The notes under the pieces: generated by a model
Told to the model about the DNA's origin: nothing
Database searches by the model: none
What the model saw: the letters and a program-made list of their open reading frames with translations, nothing else
DNA from: Actinomycetota bacterium
GTDB lineage: Bacteria; Actinomycetota; Actinomycetes; S36-B12; UBA5976
NCBI GenBank assembly: GCA_009702945.1
Contig: WLGZ01000018.1
Coordinates: 1-11,765 of the forward strand
DNA length: 11,765 nt
Direction: 5' to 3'
Translations under genes and position numbers: made by a program
Part shown: piece by piece, positions 1 to 3,766 of the stretch
Layout of the letters: the number at the start of each line of letters is the position of its first letter
Numbering within the stretch: position 1 is the first letter of the stretch

Positions 1-122
1 ATGTTTACCTGAGAGCTAATGCGCGCATAAGCAGAATCCAATGACGGTTGCAGATCAGCAAACGGCATCTCGATCGTGATCTTGATGCGGGATGGGGAAA
101 TATTCTCGACGACGCTTTTCAC
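1..122 (-). CDS. tig: Trigger factor, N-terminal fragment (runs off the left edge)
   Basis: Trigger factor is the ribosome-bound chaperone and peptidyl-prolyl isomerase that meets nascent chains at the exit tunnel. Only the first 40 codons are in the window. Read from a GTG at 122-120, the product begins VKSVVENISPSRIKITIEMP (initiator read as Met) and continues FADLQPSLDSAYARIS. This matches the start of the actinobacterial family, with its early 'VE..SP.R.K.T.E.PF..L.P.....Y' pattern from the ribosome-binding domain. An AGGAG Shine-Dalgarno sequence lies 4 nt before the GTG. The gene lies downstream of tRNA-Pro on the same strand, an arrangement I recall from other actinobacteria. The FRK ribosome-contact loop, PPIase domain and C-terminal domain are outside the window. 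The frame is open to position 1. Confidence 0.88.
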   Translation of the reverse strand, partial: MKSVVENISPSRIKITIEMPFADLQPSLDSAYARISSQVN

Positions 123-157
123 GGCTCTCCTATTTATAAGGGCGTTAGATGTGTAGA

Positions 158-182
158 GCCCGCCCTAAAAATTAAGGCGGAC
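158..182 (-). promoter_or_regulatory. Stem-loop between tRNA-Pro and tig
   Basis: On the minus strand the arms GTCCGCCTT and AGGGCGGGC pair over 9 bp (two G-T wobbles) around a 7-nt AATTTTT loop. It lies 15 nt after the tRNA-Pro 3' end and 35 nt before the tig start. No T-run follows the stem, so it is a poor classical terminator. It could end or attenuate read-through from the tRNA into tig, or act as a tRNA-processing or mRNA-stabilising hairpin. Confidence 0.4.
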
Positions 183-196
183 CCCACAACTACGAG

Positions 197-269
197 TCGG
201 GGCGGAGAGACTCGAACTCTCGGTCTCCTGCTCCCAAAGCAGGCGCGCTAGCCACTACGCTACGCCCCG
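197..269 (-). tRNA. tRNA-Pro (anticodon TGG)
   Basis: A 73-nt cloverleaf can be drawn by eye. The 7-bp acceptor stem is CGGGGCG with CGCCCCG, and the discriminator base is A (position 197). The anticodon stem CCTGC/GCAGG encloses the loop TTTGGGA, giving anticodon TGG, which reads proline CCN codons. The T arm is GAGAG-TTCGAGT-CTCTC. CCA is not encoded; the next bases are CTC. It is divergent from tRNA-Gly and lies upstream of tig on the same strand. Confidence 0.95.
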
Positions 270-292
270 ATCTTGCTGTTCGATTCTAGTAG

Positions 293-321
293 AAATTATG
301 CGATACTCTAAATCTGTCCAA
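293..321 (-). promoter_or_regulatory. Putative promoter for tRNA-Pro
   Basis: On the minus strand TTGGAC (321-316) and TAATTT (298-293) are separated by 17 nt, a plausible sigma-70 type -35/-10 pair about 23 nt before the tRNA 5' end. It lies in the 68-bp gap between two divergent tRNAs, which must also hold the tRNA-Gly promoter. For tRNA-Gly the best plus-strand -10 candidate is TACTCT at 304-309, with no convincing -35. Confidence 0.4.
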
Positions 322-337
322 TTGAAAGATTGGCATC

Positions 338-408
338 GCGGGTGTAGCTCAATGGTAGAGCCCCAGCCTTCCAAGCTGGCCATGCCGGTTCGATCCCGGT
401 CACCCGCT
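338..408 (+). tRNA. tRNA-Gly (anticodon TCC)
   Basis: A 71-nt cloverleaf. The acceptor stem is GCGGGTG with CACCCGC, followed by discriminator T at 408. The D arm begins TAGCTCAATGGTAGAGC. The anticodon stem CCAGC/GCTGG encloses CTTCCAA, giving anticodon TCC, which reads GGA/GGG. The T arm has loop TTCGATC. CCA is not encoded. Its 3' 22 nt (386-407) reappear inverted, with one mismatch, at 446-467, and with three mismatches at 561-582. Confidence 0.95.
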
Positions 409-436
409 CGTATAGCGTCTCGCGCTTCGCACGAGC
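406..436 (+). terminator. Possible tRNA-Gly hairpin terminator
   Basis: The arms GCTCGT (406-411) and ACGAGC (431-436) are perfectly complementary. A second inner pair, AGCG (414-417) and CGCT (423-426), fits inside. The hairpin begins at the tRNA 3' end and is followed by ATTTGAC, not a real T-run. Termination of the tRNA-Gly transcript is the simplest reading, but the evidence is weak. Confidence 0.3.
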
Positions 437-468
437 ATTTGACTCGCGGGCGACCGGGATCGAACCGA
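436..468 (-). repeat. tRNA-Gly 3'-end-like repeat, copy 1
   Basis: This 33-bp segment matches 551-583 at 30 of 33 positions in direct orientation. Its core (446-467) is the reverse complement of the 3' 22 nt of tRNA-Gly with one mismatch, so it reads as a T arm plus acceptor strand on the minus strand. The copy is part of the 76-nt tRNA-like fold at 446-521. Confidence 0.7.
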
Positions 469-521
469 AGGTTCGCCTGTATTCATTAGCCAATCGAATA
501 TCGATTGGCTAGGTCACCCAC
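446..521 (-). other. tRNA-Gly-derived structured element (tRNA-like, 76 nt)
   Basis: Read on the minus strand, the element starts with GTGGGTGACC and ends with GGTCGCCCGC. These pair over 10 bp, two of them G-U. The first 7 nt differ from the tRNA-Gly 5' acceptor strand at one base, and the last 7 differ from its 3' strand at one base. The 76-nt span is tRNA length. The interior is not a cloverleaf: directly next to the closing stem is a perfect 11-bp hairpin (TAGCCAATCGA, loop TAT, TCGATTGGCTA; 511-487). After an 11-nt linker comes a 6-bp hairpin CGAACC-TTC-GGTTCG (475-461), which competes with a retained T arm. No anticodon arm can be formed, so it is not an ordinary tRNA. It may be a decayed tRNA copy, a structured RNA or a DNA cruciform site. 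Confidence 0.5.
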
Positions 522-550
522 TCCATAACGGGAAGTGCGTTTTTCACGAT

Positions 551-583
551 CATTCGACTCGCGGGCCACCGGAATCGAACCGA
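551..583 (-). repeat. tRNA-Gly 3'-end-like repeat, copy 2
   Basis: This is the second copy of the 33-bp repeat. Its core at 561-582 differs from the reverse complement of the tRNA-Gly 3' end at three of 22 positions. No matching 5' acceptor strand (GCGGGCC or wobble equivalent) is visible about 76 nt to the right, so this copy lacks the closed tRNA-like shape of copy 1. Confidence 0.65.
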
Positions 584-603
584 GAATCGACTCGAATCGG
601 TTC
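577..603. repeat. Inverted repeat overlapping repeat copy 2
   Basis: GAACCGA (577-583) and TCGGTTC (597-603) are perfect 7-bp inverted arms around a 13-nt loop. The left arm is the same T-loop sequence that forms the 6-bp hairpin in copy 1, but here the partner lies further away. Both copies therefore have an inverted partner to the T-loop sequence with a different loop length. Confidence 0.55.
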
Positions 604-646
604 CACACTATGTACATCCATTTGGCTGGAAAAGTGACTATTTAAT

Positions 647-652
647 TAAACT
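647..652 (+). promoter_or_regulatory. Putative -10 element of a leaderless amine oxidase transcript
   Basis: TAAACT ends exactly 6 nt before the ATG at 659, which places transcription start at or next to the start codon. No Shine-Dalgarno sequence precedes this ATG. A possible -35, TTGGCT (622-627), sits 19 nt upstream, which is long. Confidence 0.45.
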
Positions 653-658
653 AATTGG

Positions 659-2596
659 ATGAACACGACCCTTGCTCATCCCCTAGATCCGTTATCAAAA
701 ATCGAACTAGAAACGGTCATGCAGTATGCCCGTGATCTTTGGGGCATTGACTCAAAATACTTTTTGCTCACCTGCCAATTGGCTGAGCCGTCTAAAGCCG
801 AGGTCCTTGGTTGGACTCCGCAATCAAGCCTTGAGCGAGCAGTTCGCATCTCATTTCTACATCGACCAACTTCGGAAGTTTATGAAGGTGTGCTCACCAC
901 AAATGGCGCTGCAATCAGTTGGACTTTGATCTCCGGTGCAAAAGCTCCGGTTGTCATGACTGAGTCGGCACTAGCCGTAAAGGCAGTTCTTAAAGACACT
1001 CGTGTTCGTGACGCGTTAAAGCTAAGAGGCATAACCGATCCTGATACCCAGGTGTATGTCGAGACTTGGCCAATTGGCGCGCAAATTCCTAAACACCTCG
1101 ACAATGGCAGGCGGCTAGTTTGGACACCAATGTGGCTACGGCCAACTCCAGAATCAAATGTGTACGCACACCCAATCAATGGTCTTTACGCAATAGTCGA
1201 TTTGGAATCTGAAGAAGTAATTGACATTGAAGACAGTGGCGTGACTCCAATCCCAATGACACCAGGTGACTACCGACTTTCCCAAACCGGTGGCGGAGTG
1301 AAATTGAATGATCTGCAGATTGTTCAAAAAGATGGAGCTTCCTGCACGGTTAATGGGTGGAACGTTGACTGGGAACGCTGGAACTTTCGTGTGGGCTGGG
1401 ATCATCGCGAAGGTTTAGTAATTCATGATGTTCGCTTTGATGACAATGGAGTAGAGCGAAGAATTGGTTATCGCATGTCAATTGCTGAGCTCGTCATTCC
1501 TTATGGCGATCCAAGTCAAGGTACTTATCGCAAGAATGCTTTCGACACAGGTGAGTTTGGTCTTGGTAGTTACACCAACTCCCTAACACTCGGTTGTGAC
1601 TGCCTCGGCGAAATCTTGTATAAAGATGTCCACCTTCTAACTCCTGAGGGTGATGTCCGGGAAATCAAAAATGCTATTTGTATGCATGAAGAGGACCATG
1701 GCATTTTGTGGAAGCACGTCGACATTGATGGTCACGTGGAAGTACGACGAGGTCGACGCTTTGTAGTTTCGTCAATCGTCACAATTAACAATTACGAATA
1801 TGGATATTTTTGGTACTTCTACCAAGATGGCTCCATTGAGTTTGAAGCCAAGCTAACGGGAATTGTGTTAACGCTTTCAGACACTCCTGGCATTGTTCAT
1901 CCATCTGCGACAGAAATTGAACCTGGCCTGTGGGCTCCATATCATCAACATACTTTTTGTGCGCGCCTGGACTTAGATGTTGATGGTGAGAAAAACACAG
2001 TCATCGAAGTTGATTCCGTTGCAAAAGAAATGGGACCAGAGAATATTCATGGTGGTGCCTACATAACGCAAGAAACACCAATTGAAAATGAAGGCATGTC
2101 GGGCAGAATGCTGAACTTGATGACCAGCAGATATTGGAAGATCGTAAATCCAAACAAAAAGAACCACATGAACAAATCGGTTGGATTCAAGTTAGTTCCC
2201 GAAGGAAACTCCTTCCCACTCGCCTCTCCAGATTCTGTTATCGGCAAGCGGGCTGGGTTCATGTACCAACATCTTTGGGTGACACCTAACCGCAGGGAAG
2301 AAAGATACCCAGCTGGCGAATATCCATTTCAACATGAAGGTGGTGCCGGACTACCTAGTTGGACTAAGCAGAATCGAAATCTCGTTAACAAAGATGTTGT
2401 GATGTGGTACGTCTTTGGCGTAAATCACATTCCAAGACTCGAGGACTGGCCAGTTATGCCGGTGGAGCGAATTGGATTCATGCTCAAGCCAACAGGTTTC
2501 TTCAAGCGCAGCCCAGCAATGGATGTGGCACCTTCAATGGCAACTTGCTTGCGATGCAACGGTGATCAAACTCAACCTTGCACTTGTAACCACTAG
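659..2596 (+). CDS. Copper-containing primary-amine oxidase (TPQ family)
   Basis: The enzyme oxidises primary amines to aldehydes, releasing ammonia and hydrogen peroxide, using copper and a topaquinone cofactor made from one of its own tyrosines. The 645-residue length is close to Arthrobacter phenylethylamine oxidase, with two small N-terminal domains and a large C-terminal catalytic domain. Visible residues are the cofactor Tyr379 in TINNYEYG, the catalytic-base Asp296 in FDTGEFGLG, copper ligands His429 and His431 in YHQHTF, and His590 in NHIPRLEDWPVMP. No signal peptide is seen, so it is probably cytoplasmic and a homodimer by family. The residue matching the 'gate' tyrosine of the Arthrobacter enzyme is Ala294. 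The C-terminus carries CLRC and CTCNH. The ATG lacks a Shine-Dalgarno sequence but follows a TANNNT hexamer, so translation is probably leaderless. Its stop overlaps the rpiB stop on the other strand. The substrate cannot be told from sequence. Confidence 0.93.
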   Translation: MNTTLAHPLDPLSKIELETVMQYARDLWGIDSKYFLLTCQLAEPSKAEVLGWTPQSSLERAVRISFLHRPTSEVYEGVLTTNGAAISWTLISGAKAPVVMTESALAVKAVLKDTRVRDALKLRGITDPDTQVYVETWPIGAQIPKHLDNGRRLVWTPMWLRPTPESNVYAHPINGLYAIVDLESEEVIDIEDSGVTPIPMTPGDYRLSQTGGGVKLNDLQIVQKDGASCTVNGWNVDWERWNFRVGWDHREGLVIHDVRFDDNGVERRIGYRMSIAELVIPYGDPSQGTYRKNAFDTGEFGLGSYTNSLTLGCDCLGEILYKDVHLLTPEGDVREIKNAICMHEEDHGILWKHVDIDGHVEVRRGRRFVVSSIVTINNYEYGYFWYFYQDGSIEFEAKLTGIVLTLSDTPGIVHPSATEIEPGLWAPYHQHTFCARLDLDVDGEKNTVIEVDSVAKEMGPENIHGGAYITQETPIENEGMSGRMLNLMTSRYWKIVNPNKKNHMNKSVGFKLVPEGNSFPLASPDSVIGKRAGFMYQHLWVTPNRREERYPAGEYPFQHEGGAGLPSWTKQNRNLVNKDVVMWYVFGVNHIPRLEDWPVMPVERIGFMLKPTGFFKRSPAMDVAPSMATCLRCNGDQTQPCTCNH

Positions 2597-3039
2597 CGGG
2601 ATTCGTAGTCACCAATTTGACCAATGCGTCGAATGTGACGCTCGGCTTGGCTAAATGGAGTTTCTAAAAAGGCTTCGATGATTGCAAAAGCTTCTTCTTG
2701 CGAATGCTGTCGCGCACCTATGCCAACAACGTTTGCGTCATTGTGTTCTTTAGCTAGTTGGGCAGTGGCAATGCTCCAAGCAAGCGCAGCACGAACGCCC
2801 TTAACTTTGTTGGCTGCAATTTGTTCGCCGTTTCCTGAGCCACCGAATACGACACCTAAGGAACCAGGTTCGGCTGCCACTGCTTCAGCCGCTGCAATGC
2901 AGAACGCCGGGTAATCATCTTCTGCGTCATATTCATATGCGCCATGATCTACAACTTCATAGCCCTTGCTAGTTAAGTGCTGAGTCAGTGCATCTTTGAA
3001 TTCAAGTCCAGCATGATCAGTAGCTAAATGAACGCGCAT
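2593..3039 (-). CDS. rpiB: Ribose-5-phosphate isomerase B
   Basis: This enzyme interconverts ribose 5-phosphate and ribulose 5-phosphate in the non-oxidative pentose phosphate pathway. The 148 residues match the RpiB/LacAB fold. They carry the N-terminal ATDHAG (Asp8, His9), the YPAFCIAAA stretch, the active-site loop GGSGNGEQIAANK (Ser68 to Glu72) and EHNDANVVGIGAR. Serine in the GGSGNGE loop, where many RpiB enzymes have cysteine, is the form I recall for the M. tuberculosis enzyme; Glu72 would then be the proposed base. An AGAGG Shine-Dalgarno sequence lies 5 nt before the ATG. The gene follows the DsbA-like gene on the same strand with a 30-bp gap, likely as one transcript. Its stop shares CTAG with the amine oxidase stop. 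Confidence 0.95.
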   Translation of the reverse strand: MRVHLATDHAGLEFKDALTQHLTSKGYEVVDHGAYEYDAEDDYPAFCIAAAEAVAAEPGSLGVVFGGSGNGEQIAANKVKGVRAALAWSIATAQLAKEHNDANVVGIGARQHSQEEAFAIIEAFLETPFSQAERHIRRIGQIGDYESR

Positions 3040-3069
3040 GTTTACCTCTTAATCGTCGTTGAGCAAAAC

Positions 3070-3684
3070 TTAATCGAAAATTGGATCTCTGGTGCGGGTT
3101 CGCTTCAATTCAAAGAAGCCATCCGTGCCTGAAACAAGAACTACCCCATCCCAAAGCTTGCCTGCTGCCTCACCCCGAGGAATTGGTGATACTACGGGTC
3201 CAAACAACGCAGTGCCATTGACGTGGATTACAGGTGTACCAACATCCATGCCAACTGGGTCCATACCTTCGTGATGACTTTTCTTTAGGGCTGCATCAAA
3301 ATCCGTAGAGTCAGCAGCAGCAAGCAGTTCCGCCGGTAACCCACATTCAGCAAGCGCCTCAACAATGACTGAAATGTAATCGTCGCCTCGGCCTTGGTCA
3401 TGAATGCGTGTGCCCATAGCGGTGTAAAGCTTTCCGACTACTTCATCGCCATGTTGCTGTTGTGCTGCGATAACCACTCGAACCGGCGCCCAAGCGCGCT
3501 TCATTAAATCGATGTACTTCTCTGGAAGTTCGCGACCGTCGTTTAACACTGCTAAAGACATGACGTGCCAATTAGTGGTTACTGGGCGCACCTGTTCAAC
3601 TTCAAGCATCCAACGTGAGGCGATCCAGGCCCAAGGACAAATGGGATCAAACCAAAAATCTGCAGTCATTTTTGTTTCAGTCAT
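3070..3684 (-). CDS. DsbA-family thiol oxidoreductase, Rv2466c-like, with CPWA active site
   Basis: The 204-residue protein closely resembles M. tuberculosis Rv2466c, a cytoplasmic DsbA-like, mycothiol-dependent reductase. Shared landmarks are DFWFDP at the N-terminus, HVMSLAVLN, YTAMGTRIH, KKSHHEGMD, the cis-proline segment VGTPVIHVNG (Pro151), FGPVVSPIPRGE and FELKRTRT near the end. The active-site motif is Cys16-Pro-Trp-Ala19; the resolving cysteine of the CPWC motif in Rv2466c is absent, so a monothiol mechanism using mycothiol is likely. No signal peptide is present. The start ATG at 3684 has no Shine-Dalgarno sequence but is preceded at 6 nt by TAATCT, which suggests a leaderless transcript. 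A second in-frame ATG (residue 6) is a possible alternative. It probably leads an operon with rpiB. Confidence 0.9.
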   Translation of the reverse strand: MTETKMTADFWFDPICPWAWIASRWMLEVEQVRPVTTNWHVMSLAVLNDGRELPEKYIDLMKRAWAPVRVVIAAQQQHGDEVVGKLYTAMGTRIHDQGRGDDYISVIVEALAECGLPAELLAAADSTDFDAALKKSHHEGMDPVGMDVGTPVIHVNGTALFGPVVSPIPRGEAAGKLWDGVVLVSGTDGFFELKRTRTRDPIFD

Positions 3685-3690
3685 GAGTTC

Positions 3691-3696
3691 AGATTA
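3691..3696 (-). promoter_or_regulatory. Putative -10 element of a leaderless DsbA-like transcript
   Basis: On the minus strand TAATCT is followed by 6 nt (GAACTC) and then the ATG at 3684. There is no Shine-Dalgarno sequence. No clear -35 is seen at 17 nt. The 82-bp gap 3685-3766 also has to hold the divergent pepN promoter, for which I see no convincing elements. Confidence 0.45.
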
Positions 3697-3756
3697 GACC
3701 CGCATCTGCAAGCCTCGGTAACAGGTGTCAAGATGGTGTCATTCAGGCGAATCAAT

Positions 3757-3761
3757 GGGAG
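3757..3761 (+). promoter_or_regulatory. Shine-Dalgarno sequence deciding the pepN start
   Basis: GGGAG is separated by 5 nt from the ATG at 3767. Upstream in-frame GTG (3725) and ATG (3755) lack such a site, and the product from 3767 begins where family members usually do. Confidence 0.7.
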
Positions 3762-3766
3762 AACTA

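Noticed and set aside
48..251. Plus-strand 67-codon open frame over the left end
   Set aside because: It lies antisense to the tig start and to tRNA-Pro; its tail is the usual translation of a tRNA complement.
298..493. Small open frames on both strands across tRNA-Gly
   Set aside because: Products such as 'GSNRRFACIH' and 'ERVTGIEPAWPAWKAGALPLSYT' are familiar artefacts of translating tRNA genes and their complements.
446..521. A second functional tRNA-Gly on the minus strand
   Set aside because: Acceptor ends and a partial T arm are present, but no anticodon stem-loop or proper D arm can be drawn.
409..2596. A site-specific integrative element inserted at tRNA-Gly
   Set aside because: There is no integrase gene, the repeats are inverted relative to the tRNA, and no matching repeat lies beyond the amine oxidase.
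3725..3766. Upstream GTG (3725) or ATG (3755) as the pepN start
   Set aside because: Neither has a Shine-Dalgarno site, and the extra residues do not resemble PepN N-termini; ATG 3767 has GGGAG at 5 nt.
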